The notes beneath the pieces are model-generated. The model searched no databases and was not told where the DNA came from. It worked only from the letters and a program-made list of their open reading frames with translations. A DNA stretch of 64,000 bases from Pachyseris speciosa (taxonomy: Eukaryota > Cnidaria > Anthozoa > Scleractinia > Pachyseridae). How positions within the stretch are numbered: position 1 is the stretch's first letter; each line of letters begins with the position of its first letter. The stretch is from contig JAEMWC010000021.1 in NCBI GenBank assembly GCA_016490735.1, forward strand, positions 813,501-877,500, in the 5' to 3' direction. The position numbers and the translations under genes were made by a program. Positions 33,591 to 45,100 of this stretch are shown here, piece by piece.

Positions 33591-35868
33591 ACGCTTAGGT
33601 CAGGAAGTAAACCTTAACAAAGCAACATACACGTATAGTTTATACATCAACGCGCCGCTAACTTCCGAGAAAGAAACCCTTGGTCCAAGTTTCCTAGAAA
33701 TGGTGAAGAACTGTAATCTTCAAACTCATGCCAAACTTTAAAACGCGTTTTCAAATTCATATCGGCACCTTCCAAGAGAACTTTATTACGCGGACTTCAT
33801 CTCTTATTTTCATTTCCCGGCTCTCAACAATGCTAGCTTTTCTTATGCCCCATTTGTCACGCGGTTTCTATGCACCAGACCCTATACAATCAAAGCTAAA
33901 TTTTGGAGAAGAGAATTTTTCTTCAAAAATTGCGTCCCTGTTAACGCCTTCAGCTTATCGTATCATAAATTATCTCCATGCGTTCTCTCAAGATGGAAAT
34001 GTTGGCTGGTGTTTATTGTCGGAAATTTATGGCTGTAGATATTTTACGCAACCACAGCAGATTGTATACTTCGGATTGTGTGGAAGCAAGCGAAATGCAA
34101 CTGAAGGAAGATGCATGGTGACGCAACTCTGCGTGACGAGCCAAAATCGGTTGGTAGGAGACTGCTTAACAGTGGACTACCCATTTGTTGAACGGCATAA
34201 CTTGAGAAGTAATTTTGCGTGATGTTTTCATTTTTGTCACTATGGCGGGAAAACCGTGTAGACCCTTAAATATTAGACATGTCATAGTAGAATATGTATC
34301 CAAAATTTAATTCATACCAGAGTAGATTTTAGATGCCAAAGCAGTTTTAGATAATGGTAAAAGTATGCTATTTACGTCGCATATATGGTGTTTGAAGCAT
34401 AATATTTTATAGCGTTCAGGAATGTGTATTTTTGGCGTGGTATTTGTGATGGAGGTCGCGAATTTTGCGATCCCTCACGGGTGATTTTTGCTCTTCTTTG
34501 TTTGTTTATATTCTGGGTTGAGATTAATTTTTAACAAACGACTTTGAGTATAGAATGCCATCATTTGAAGAACAAATTCGCTATTTTGTAATGACTTAAG
34601 GATAAAGTCGTATATCACCATATAGTTCCATACAATATTTTTTAGTACATTTCGTAATGTTCAACGTGAAAGCTCTATTAAGCTTCTAGTGGCAAACTCA
34701 TTTTCAGGTCTAAAGAGGGCAGAGGAAGAGGGGACTTACTAAAGGGGAGGACTCCATATAGAAGTCCAAAATTAATCATGGCATGAAAAAACAACTCAAC
34801 CATTAACAACAACTCAAGCTAATTGTCACGCATCTTAACTAAATCGCATCTCACACTCACTGATTCAAGTTTGATTTTCGTTTATGGATTTTTTTTTCCA
34901 CTGTGTTGAAGCATTTATATTCCCTTCATTTCGTTTTTATTTCATCTGTTTCCTTTCTGCGTCAGTTTTCACTCATGTCACTTACCATACGTGGAGAGGG
35001 GTGGGAGCTCATTTTGGATCTGAACTCCAACTTGGTAGGGAGAGGGGTGGGGGTTGTCAGCGGTGGGGGGGAGGGGGGCTTAATACAGCTTTTACGGTAT
35101 ATAAGTTAGCTCTATTGTAAATAGTATATTAATTACCACTCTGAGTAGACTATCAAAATTCATTTATATAACGTTGCTTTGAATCATCATGTCAAGATTG
35201 TGATATCAATTCCAAACCTTAGCTTGCCTTGCCTTAACAGATTGACCACTCTATGTGCTTCTCAATTGAAATTCTTTTGTTTCACCATTCAAAACAAAGC
35301 TACCGAGCCGTTGTTTCCTGTGCTACTTTTTCTTCTGTCACTGTCTTACAATCTATAGCAATTTCTGTGATTTCCCTGCTGTTCTGAGCTTTTGCGCGAA
35401 TTGAACATGCCACATTGCGCCTTCCATTGTGTCGGCTAACTGATCGTCTCTAGATGTCTTTGGCGCGTCTTAAGGCTAGACCTGGGGATGAGTGTACCTT
35501 CCTCGCGTTACGAAAAAAGCGCGAGCTGCTGTCACCAAGTTTGTCAGCTAATTTACTTGATAATGTCTGTTTCCAGTGGTCTGGAATTTGTAAGGCAGTT
35601 CAAATTCACTTTTGCAAGTATAAAATTCTTTGATCGCTATTGACATGCATTTTGAGCACACCGTACTTCACTTGTTCGTGCTTTTTAATATTGTATTTAT
35701 TCATTGAAAATATTGTGAATGATTTGATTTCATTTTTACTTGGGACATATGTAACCCTTGCGCTGTATATTCCTTCTGTTTTCCCTCACATGAATTGCAG
35801 ATTTATTGTTAATCTTTTTTTTGTCAGTCTGTAAATTCTGTAAAGAAAACCTGTTAAAAAGCAACTGT

Positions 35869-35874
35869 AATAAA
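35869..35874 (+). terminator. Candidate distal poly(A) signal (AATAAA)
   Basis: An AATAAA in AT-rich sequence 2.28 kb downstream of the zinc-finger stop codon. If used, it gives a long 3' untranslated region. I have not excluded nearer variant signals. Confidence 0.25.
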
Positions 35875-36274
35875 ATATTGTTGAACTATATGTACGTTGT
35901 TCAGTGCTCATAAGATCTGGGTGAAAGAGCCGGTGCGGAACTTAATCATTTATCTGTTTATGAATTCATTGATTTATTGACTTTATTATGAGTTATGAGT
36001 TTTTCTCCGACTTTATTATGATTTAGAGTTGATTTGATCTAGTCTCCTCAATTAGTAGAGCATCTGTGCTCAGCTGGAAAGATTTGAGACTATATTATAT
36101 CATTCTGCATGGGAGTACAAAAGTCTTTCCAGGGGCGGATCCAGGATTTTTGATAGGGGGGTCCAAACGTACTTCAAATTACTTCTCCTCGCAACTCCGT
36201 GACTCTCCCCAACAACTCCCCTCCCCTCCCCTCCCCTCCCCTCCGCCACCCAAGCCGCCGTTACAAAAGGGAGT

Positions 36275-36850
36275 TTAAGAAACGAGGACGGGAACGTCAA
36301 CGAGAACGTCACAAAACAATAGGTTTAATGAGCAAAAACAATCGCTCTGCACGTGCGTTTTACATCTTGGTACATTTCTTTGCTGTCCTCATCAAAACCC
36401 CATCAAAACAGCAACGTGAATTGACCAAATTTCAGATTTTGGCGAGGACGCGAGCACATGATGGCAAATTTTTCTTTCTTTATAATCAACTTTACTTTAA
36501 CGCCATTCATAGAAATTTAGTTCCTGGATAATTTTCGAATTTTTAGAAGTTGAGCAAATTGGAATAATTCCTACAAAAATGAGAAATTATATTTTGAAAT
36601 GACTTTTCGTTGCTGTCGCCGTCCTCATTTCTCGTTTCTTTGCCGTCCTCTGCAGAATAACAAAATGAAATGACCAAATATTAGGCTTTGTCGCGAGCGT
36701 GGGCACATGATGGCAAATTTTTAGAAATTTAGTTCCTGGATAGTTCGCCGACATTTTACAAGTTGAACAAATTGGAATAATCGCACAAGTGCTACAATAA
36801 CAAGAAGATATATTTTGAAATAACGTTTTCATCGTTTCTTAATCAATTGA
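36275..36850. mobile_element. Diverged copies of the AACGACGACGGCGACGG MITE family
   Basis: TTAAGAAACGAGGACGGGAACG, AACGAGAACGTCACAAAACAATAGG, GCACGTGCGTTTTACAT and GACCAAATTTCAG follow in the same order as in the complete element at 56151-56498. A second stretch (about 36600-36840) repeats the GCACATGATGGCAAATTT part. Apparently two overlapping or rearranged copies. Confidence 0.55.
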
Positions 36851-37961
36851 AGGAGACGATCACGTGTTTAACGCTGGTTGGACAAAACTGCCTTGCGAGT
36901 AGAGGTGAGTGACCATCAGAGGGTACCGCCAAAAATAACATTTTATCATGGAAATTATGCCTGGAATTTAGATTAGTGGCAAAATACAATGGCTTTCCAA
37001 CAAAAAACAAGTCAACCAGTTGAGTAATAATAAGCGATCCTGTCGATGCGAGAATTTCAGCGTCAAACAAGTGATAGTAGAAATAAATTTGCTAAGGAAA
37101 GGGGGTCCGGACTGAAAGGGGGTCCCACTGAAAGAGTCCAAAGACGAATCGCTGTTTGCTAGTGGGGCGAGAGAAGATTGGATACGAGAGTGGCGTAAAA
37201 CACCTGGGGATATCCCACGGGCTTCAGTCTAGTTTCATATCCACTCTTTTCTCGCCCCAGCAATAGACAAATAGCGATTGCGTACACGCCAGATTTGAAC
37301 TCGTTACGTAATCTGGGAGACGCAACGGACTTAGGAATCGTTATAATGTTCAAAACCGTTGCCATAGTAACACCGACGTCCATCAAACCTACAAGATCAA
37401 ACTCATCATTGTTGAGTGACGTGCTTTGCCAATCGGAAAATAAAATATCACTTTGAACCAGGGTTCAACAATGTAACTCTCTTTTTGCTATACATTTAAA
37501 CGCTTCCTCGTTTAGTTTTGAATGGCTGTCGCTGGTTATTCTATAATACTGAAGTCACAGTATTTTGATGACGAAAAAAAACTCATCACTCATTACTGTT
37601 TAGCAAAATTTTAAATTATAGTACGATGCACAAGTCAAGAACTTAGTGTGTCGAAACACGTCTCGCAGACCACCCCCCCCCCCAAAAAAAATGTTACCAC
37701 TCTGTCGTTTTGAAGACTGTGAGAAAAATCTGTTTATTAATAAAATTGAGTACATATTTTGTTTTACAGAATCATAAGAGTTACAATGCAATGGGAATGA
37801 GCAAAACTGAAAACTCAAAATGCGTAAGAAATGGTTTTTTGGCCTTAATGAAAAATGGAATGGCAGTATGAAGCAAAACACGTTCAAGGTATGATATTCG
37901 TGATTGTTTGATTGTAATATTGTCACCCTCCTTACCGCATATAACTCCTGTTTTTGTTGTT

Positions 37962-38714
37962 TTAATCTTGGGAAGGGATGTTTGCTCGGACTAAAAAGTC
38001 TTTGAGTGATTTGTCCTTCCGGTAAGCGACAATAGGGGTGCTAGAAAATATTTGAGCGAGTTTAGGGTTGTCTGAAATGAGGTGCCAGTGTTTCATAAGA
38101 ATCTTTTTAAGATTTGGTGAAGCCGGGTTGTATGTAGTAACTAGTGGCAAAATTTCGTTGGATGTCTTAGTTTTCGTTTGTTAAGCCTCTTTCCTTGATG
38201 AGAAATTAACTTCAGCCATTATCGTTGTGATTATCTCTAGAGGATAGCCTCGGTCGAGTAATCGGGATTGAAAATCCCGTTTGAGTGACTCGAAATTTTC
38301 TTTGACTGAGTTTGTTCTCAAAAGACGCAATGTCTCTCCTTTAATAAATCCCATCTTGACACTGAGAGGGTGACATGAGGAGAAATGCGTATATTGGAAA
38401 GTTTCTGTGGGCTTAAAATGTGTTTGGACATCAAGTAGATTGCCGTTAACGAAACGTGAGCCTTTGAAAACTTCAGTATCAAGGAAAACAATACGTTCAG
38501 GCGACATTTCGCAAGTAAACTTGATTGTTGAGTGGAAGTTATTTGCGAATTCAACAAAATTGTTGATTTCCTTTTCGCTTATGGTCCACACTGAAAAAAT
38601 GTCGTCTATGAAACGTTTCCAGAGAACAGGTTTGTTGGGGCTTGTTACTAGTAGCTGTTTTTCGACGTGAGCCATGAAAATGACTGCGAAAGCTACTGCC
38701 ATCTTAGTCCCCAT
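37962..38714 (-). pseudogene. Penelope-like RT, C-terminal part, with in-frame stop
   Basis: It resumes as GTKMAVAFAVIFM, then the catalytic WKRFIDDIF (Asp-Asp pair), FLDTEVF and SRKEA. A TAA stop lies at about 38183-38181. The same frame continues past it through LPLVTTYNPASPNLKK and KSLKDFLVRA before a second loss of frame near 37965. Further matches such as VICGK appear in the next frame. It is not expected to make active enzyme. Confidence 0.8.
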
Positions 38715-38716
38715 TG

Positions 38717-40501
38717 CTATACCGTGGGTCTGCAGATAATGTTTGCCATTAGGATCAGTCTCATGAGTTCCCCAAGAATAAGTGTGGGGATAGGGGGGTT
38801 AGACCGATAATGTTCTTCGTAGTATTGGCAAATGATTTGTATCCCTTCTTCTTGCGGGATGTTTGTATAGAGTGAGCAGACATCGAGTGTAGCAAGGATC
38901 GCGTTGTCTGAAATGGGTGTGTTTTCAATGAAGTTAATAAAATGTGTAGTGTCTTTGATGTAGGACTCTTGTATTTTAGCGATAGGTTGTAAAAGCGAGT
39001 CAACAAAACTAGATATAAGTTCTGTAGGGCCACCGCTGCCGGAAACGATAGGTCTGCCGACTGGTACAGGCTTGTGTATTTTAGTCAGCGTGTAAAATTC
39101 CGGTATTCTAGGTGGATCTTGGCCTTGATTTAACCATTTGTAGGTCGTTGCGTCAATGTGTCCATTCTTGAACAGTGTGTTGACGATATTTTTCACGTTA
39201 GTCGCAGTTGAAGATACCATAGGTTGTATGAGGGAGGTGTAAAATTTCTGATTGGAAACTTGTTCTTTGCCCTCTTTAATTTTATCAAGGGTATCCATAA
39301 CGACTGTAGTGCTCCCTTTGTCGGCCCGTTTAAGATTAACTCGCTTATTAGCACGGAGCGTATTAAGCGCTTGTCTTTGCTTTGCTGTGAGATTATCCTC
39401 CGTATCGTGGAAGACTATTGAAGCAATCTCAAATTTAGTGCGTTTCAAGTAGCTCTCTAGTGCCACTGAAGGTTGTGGTGGCGGTTGCCATGTAGATTTG
39501 ACATGGAACGGATGAGGTTTGCTTGTTGAGTTGGCAAAGTGGTGTCTTAAGCGCATAGTGCGAGCAAAATTGTTGAAGTCTTTAATGAGACTTTTTGTAG
39601 AGGCCGGTTTCGGGGGAGTGGAAATAAATTTGAGGCCTTTTGAAAGCAAAGCTTTATCGGTGTCAGTAAGATCAACGTTGGATAAGTTCTTTATGTACTT
39701 ATCATTGTTGCGTTTGTACTGGAAATTGTGGGCATTGCGTTTGATTTGTCGCTTACTTTTGCTAAAAGGTCGCGCGGGGGTGGCGCGTGTAGAGTCAGTA
39801 AAATTGACACTTGGATACAATGCAACTCTTGTTTTATTTTCACGTTGAGAAAATACATTCATGAGAGTTGTAAGCTCGTTTAGTTTCGCTTTGATGGAAC
39901 AGAGTTCGTTACTACGCGGCTTTTTTTGTCTGGCAGCTTTCTGTTTGGAGTTTGCCCTGGAAACTGATCTGCTGGTGGCTGAGTGGATTCTCCTTTCTGC
40001 TTGCTCACGTTTGGTTTGGTCAGGAAACAGGGTAGCGAGCTGTGTTTTGAGACAAGAAATGGCCTCTGTATCTGTGCTGGCATTTTTCTCCTGCTGTTTT
40101 ATCATGAGTTTAAGGAGGTCCTGCTCTGCAGTTTGGCAGATCTTTTGCATGGCAGCGGTAAATTCCTGGTCTGGTCTACAGTGAGGTCTGGGCCGGAACT
40201 GAAGACCAACTGGACAGGAGCGTTTGCTTGCGTGTTCTTTTAGGACTAGAACAGATTTCAGACATTTCGCGCGTCTGGTTTCCAAGGAAGCGATTCTGTT
40301 CCTCAGCTGCTTGAAACCCTCTGCGGTCCTGGGACGCTTGGGGGCTGGTGGTGGCTGGGAGGATGGGATGTCTTCCTCTTCCTCTGAGTCTGGTCTTGTC
40401 CGCTTAGCTGGGGACCGGATGGGAGAGATTGGCGGTGGTGCCTGGCTGTCTCTCATTTCTGCTAGTATGGCTACAACAGTGTCGTCGTTTGAAATGGCCA
40501 T
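38717..40501 (-). pseudogene. Penelope-like RT, N-terminal part, ending in a frameshift
   Basis: An open frame of 594 codons from ATG 40501. Features in order: Pro-rich N-terminus, basic segment, the RT fingers region (RADKGSTTVVMD) and motif A (ATLDVCSLYTNIP). The frame then leaves the family pattern after LMRLIL. The expected NGKHYLQTHG continues in another frame from about 38753, so a small deletion of a length not divisible by three lies at about 38750-38758 and removes part of the segment before NGKHY. Confidence 0.8.
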
Positions 40502-40510
40502 AGTAGAGTT

Positions 40511-41955
40511 CTGATAAGAACTGTCTCAGGATATATAGCAACAGGGTGTTAGGAAACTTAATAAATCGAGAACAAAACATGACATATTTTTATCCATTTA
40601 TAAAATTTTCATGAGTCAACTTCACCTTGATATTTCTATTGTATTCTATTCTAAACGATAAACATGATACCTTTTGCAATTGGAATGAATAGAATTTTCC
40701 TCACAATTCGCGTTTCCTATGGTTTTGCTTACTTCACTCTGTGATTGGTTAGCAAAACTCGCGCTACTTTCTAAACCAATGAGAAGCAAAACCAAAGACA
40801 ATCGCGAATTGCACGCGCGCATTTTTCCGCGCTTGGCGGCTTGTTATTGCTTCGCATTCTGATTGGCTGATCGCGCTGCTTGCGTCCGTTGTGAACTGAA
40901 GTTCGGGCAGTGATTACTTTGGTTTTGGCTTTTATGACACATTGGAAAAAAAAAACCGCTGTAGTAACATGAAATCGCCGACAGGAAAGTGAAATTTGTT
41001 TTCTTCGCTGACAAAGTTTCAAAACGTAACGCAATTAAGGTCGCGCAGGACCCATGATGTAATTACGCATGTATTTATTCAAAGAACGTGAACAAACTGT
41101 GACGACTAATCTCGAAAATGCACGAAATATTCATGAAAAAATTGTTTTTACGCTCGCAGTATAAGTTTTCCATAAATTTCTGTTTTTGGCGTACCAGCAA
41201 TAACAAGTGTAATTGAAATCTTGAGGAAAGAACTTCTTGCGCTTTTCCAAACCTCATGAAAGCTGCATTGAAAAAAAAAAAAAAAACTTTCTTATAGAAG
41301 ATTGAACGTTTCAAAGTCTAACTTTCAATTTTTTACGCTCTTAGAAAAGTTGTTCAAATGCGCTCTATACCGCTGCGCGCATTAAGTTCTAACTAGATCT
41401 TGTTAAAATCATATGTTTTGTTATTATCAAATCCCGGAGTAATGATTTGAATTCTATGTCTAGGAAAGTTACAAAATCTTTTCGCCTTTTTACTATTTCT
41501 TGTAGATCGGTGTTTAGTGTCAAAGCTCAGTCAGCTACCCGGCTCAGTCTTGCGGAATATCCCATGATTTTAGCCAACTCGGCCTACGGCCTCCTCGGCT
41601 AAGTACCAGACGTCCCGTGCGATTTCGCCGGATAATTGCAAAGCATTCTCCCGAGTTGCTTATTATTACGTTACGAGATGTACTAAGCAGCTAGTGATTC
41701 TGTGAATAAAATCCTTCAGTTTAAATATTGAGACAAATCCTACCTGTAAACTACATCTGAGAGTATTCCTGTTTCATATTTTTGATCTCTCGCAACTACC
41801 AATTTCTAAAAACAAGTATTGTTTACCTCGTGACACATACCTCAGCTTTGCAAAATATCTTTATGATTTAGAAATTTCAGACCTAACGTCTCATATTATT
41901 TTCAACACAAAACTGCTAACGGAACAAACTAATTAATTTTCAGTTGGCTGATATT
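40511..41955. other. Region between the Penelope relic and the PXK stop codon
   Basis: It contains a CCAAT-rich repeat copy (40718-40925) and otherwise unidentified AT-rich sequence. The PXK 3' untranslated region should lie at its right-hand side. TTTATT at 41073-41078 is an AATAAA on the - strand, about 880 bases after the stop, and is a weak candidate poly(A) signal. Confidence 0.4.
40718..40925 (+). repeat. CCAAT-rich dispersed repeat, copy B
   Basis: It has GTGATTGGTTAGCAAAAC, AAACCAATGAGAAGCAAAACC, TTGCACGCGCGCATTTTTCC and TTCTGATTGGCTGATCGCG, in the order seen in the other copies. Confidence 0.7.
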
Positions 41956-42140
41956 TTATATCTTCGGTTTGCTTTTGTCATTCGTCTCCGCCTTTTTCAA
42001 TTCACCCTTTTTAAAATCACAGATGGAACTTAGCAGTGCTCCTCGCTGTTCAGTTTTGGGTGGCGGTTGTGATTTCTGAGCGGGAGCCTGGGCAGGAGCA
42101 GGTGGCGGTGCGGGGGTCTGGGGAGGAGGTGGCACAGCAG
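41956..42140 (-). CDS. PXK: PXK last exon: Pro-rich linker and WH2 actin-binding motif
   Basis: The acceptor (- strand) ACATTTTCAG ends at 42141. The exon completes an Ala codon, then reads PPPPQTPAPPPAPAQAPAQ, a WH2 motif with the LLSSI-n-FKKGELKKA pattern, and ends KPKI-stop. WH2 motifs bind monomeric actin, and this one is at the same C-terminal place as in vertebrate PXK. The intron before it is 6.2 kb. Confidence 0.92.
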
Positions 42141-45100
42141 CTGAAAATGTAAACAGAATAATTGTTTTTTATTTTAGTTTTCACAATTAAATGCACAATG
42201 AGCCTCATTTAGCGTGAATTTTAATATGAATACACCATTTTGCTTATGATCAGTTCCTGGTGAATTGTGGGTAGATCCAGTCCTTTGTGAGGGCAAACGG
42301 TCAAAATTACAATTTCAAATTACGTCCTAATTTGGCCTTTTGCCCCCGCAAAGGACTGGATCTACCCACAATTCACCAGGAACTGATCATTAGCAAAATG
42401 GTGTATTGAGTCGTACTCATGAATGCAGGGCCTTGTTATTCATGGATTAAGTGTGACATAGATTTAGGGCGCGTTCTTCTGAGACTAAATTCTTTTACTC
42501 CTATTTCCGTTCAGGAAAAAGAGAAAACGTGGCATAGATTTCCCAAGAGAAAATTGAACACTCTTGGTGGAAGAGACGTAAGACCAACGCGCAGAATAGT
42601 CTGGACCGAGTGTCTGAGCCCGACTTCCGGTGCCACGTCACAAGCACAGCAGGCCGCGCACGATTTCCTGTTCCCGGAAGAAGGCATATCGCTCGTACTC
42701 CGAGTAAAACGTATTCTGGTCATTCTGTTTATTCTGCTCGGGAGCAGAATGAATGGAAAGCTATCTCGCTCATTTCGAAAACTGAGTAAGTCCCGATAGA
42801 ACATCAGTGCCGTCTATTCTTTGATTATACTAACGTGATAAGACGGCCATGTTGGTGCCAAAACAATAGAAAAATGTAGCTCAAGGTTTGCATAATAATA
42901 GAGTCAAATTCCCAAAAGACTTTTTCGCTATTGTTCTTTCCACCAACATGGCCGCCGTGACGTCAGGTGCAATCAAAGAATTCCGTTCCTTGTAGTTTCA
43001 AAAGAATGCGCCCTTAGTATGACTGTACCGCTTAGAATAAATGGTGCACTGGATAGACCCCTTAAGCAAAGGAAGAAATGTAATTAACTTGCAATCTACT
43101 TTGTGCGACTAACAACCTTCTAGGACATTAATTAGAATGCTGGCTTGTTCAAGTCCAGGATACATCTATGTAACAATTATTCATTATCTACCGAAGACGA
43201 GGTCAATATCTTGCACCATTCACCAAGAATTGAGTGAGTACTTGTCCTAGTATGGATCCATTTTCAATCGAGCGTCTAACTATATGAAATACGTCGCTGC
43301 TGCATTAGCGTTGCTCATTATGTGTGATAGCTGATTCATTCTGTGTCCTCATCCCTGGACAAAAATCTCAAGTTGAATAGTTGAATAGTAAAGGCCCGTG
43401 CAAACGCTCCGAAAAATATTGGTCAACATCAAACATTGCTGGACCCAACATGTGGGTACCGGTCTGAACAACTTGTGCTCTTGGGAGCTGTTGGGCGACG
43501 TTGGAAACGCTTCAACCTCTGGAGCCAACAAGTCCCATATTTGTTTTCTCTTGTGATCGTTGTAGCGTAGCCCAGCAAATGTGTTTGAATAGGATCCTCA
43601 ACGACGACAGACTCGCGCATATGTTTCGAGTGATTCAAAATGGCAGACAATCAGCATTTAAAGTAGGTTATTGTGGGGAGCTCATTGTCTCAGGATCCAT
43701 TGTATTGCCAATGTAGACCCAACATTGTTGGTTTCATGTTAGCTGTCTGCCCATATTAGGGACTTAAGATTCGCGGGTAACAAATAGCCGGCCGCCATGT
43801 TTGTTTTCATTCATTCGTTCACTTCTATTTTAGCTAAGAAATCGTCTTAAAAATTACGTTTCTAGGAAAAAGAATTCGATAATTAATAGGCGAAAGAGTT
43901 CCAAAAAGTAGTATTTCCTCTCAAACGTGGGATTGAGATGTTTTAGGGTGCAAAAAACCTTGCGGTAAATCACTTACCTCTAGAGCGTGGTCTAGCCGTA
44001 CAAACGTGAACCTGGCGGGGGCAATGGTCACGTGATTTCTTGACGTTCGCGGTTCGCGGGAAATGCCGAAAAACCTCAATCGTAAGGTCTCTATTGTTTG
44101 AACACTGTCGACGCCAACACTGCCAACAATATTGGGTATCAGTTGGAAGTGTTTGCAAGGGCCTTATGGCTCATTTCACCTCAAATGCAGCGTTCCAAGA
44201 ATTAGGTAGAAGATTAGCGCTAATACTGCGTCCAAATATATTTTCCCCCAACACGTTCCAGTAAGACGAGAAAAAACCCAAGATACGGTGGACGCACACT
44301 TGTAAATTTGCATTTCTATTAAGTGTCAGGGGGCCCATTTGCGTTCAGGGCCACGCAGAAAATCAATGTCGCGGCATAATCTTCCTGGTGTTCACTCTCC
44401 ATTCAGGGAAGAACTTGTTTGCTGAGGTATGTCTGGTATTACGATTATCTCTAGTGTTAAAGATCTATTCTCATGCACTGACCTCAACAGTGGGTAACAG
44501 AGCGTTCCCTTTACACTGGAAGTCATTAGACTGTTAGATAAAAAGACAGGTTATGTTTGAGGCCATCGCTTGTAAACCTTTCACTCCCAAACCAGTCGGA
44601 ACTCTCCTTTTGATTCGAGAAACACTTCAAAACCGAAACCACCAACGAAAATTACTGTCCAGTAGCTTTCATTTGAATGGTGACACGATAGGATTTAATC
44701 AACAGAAGAATTACAATCATCTTTCACCTCGTGGTTGAAAGCACTGTAGCAAGAGCTGCTCAGTAGCTTTCCATATAATGCTAATGCCTCAATCAAACGT
44801 TGGAAACACCTTGTTCGACAGAATAAGCGTAAAAGAACCACAAGAATACTAACACTTCAGGATCTCAACAACATAAAACCATAGAACCTTGTTACAGCAC
44901 AACAAATAGCACCGCAGGAAAGCAACTACTCAGTAGTTGTCCAGAAAATGCTACTTTTCGATTTAATCCACGCCACCATCAAACGTTAAAACACCTTGTA
45001 CAGCTAAATATACAGTGCCACAGGAGAGTAATGCTCAGTGACTTTAATCTGAATGGTCACACTTTAGGATTTCATCCACAGACTCAAACTAAGAACCACC

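Larger units (their letters stand above)
33591..37930. other. 3' flank of the zinc-finger gene and intergenic DNA
   Basis: I see no supported gene. The ORF at 33728-34222 has no recognisable domain and probably lies in 3' untranslated sequence. One isolated minisatellite unit related to the 105-bp family lies at about 35265-35335. G-rich and C-rich tracts occur at 35035-35080 and 36215-36245. Pieces of an inverted-repeat element lie at 36275-36850, and GGGGCGGATCCAGGA at 36130 resembles the end of another dispersed element. Confidence 0.5.
37930..40510 (-). mobile_element. Penelope-like retroelement, decayed
   Basis: On the - strand there is an N-terminal region (from ATG at 40501) with basic and Pro-rich stretches, then a reverse transcriptase of Penelope type. 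RT motif A is DVCSLYTNIP, the motif after it is NGKHYLQTHG (now out of frame), and motif C is WKRFIDDIF. Downstream PLVTTYNPASPNLKKIL and YRKDKSLKDFLVRA match the conserved region that follows the RT core in this group. No GIY-YIG endonuclease is recognisable after it, so the 3' part is missing or the lineage lacks it. The copy carries at least one frameshift, one in-frame stop and probably a second frameshift. Confidence 0.85.

Noticed and set aside
33728..34222. 164-codon ORF downstream of the zinc-finger stop codon
   Set aside because: No recognisable domain, no splice partners, and the position fits a 3' untranslated region.
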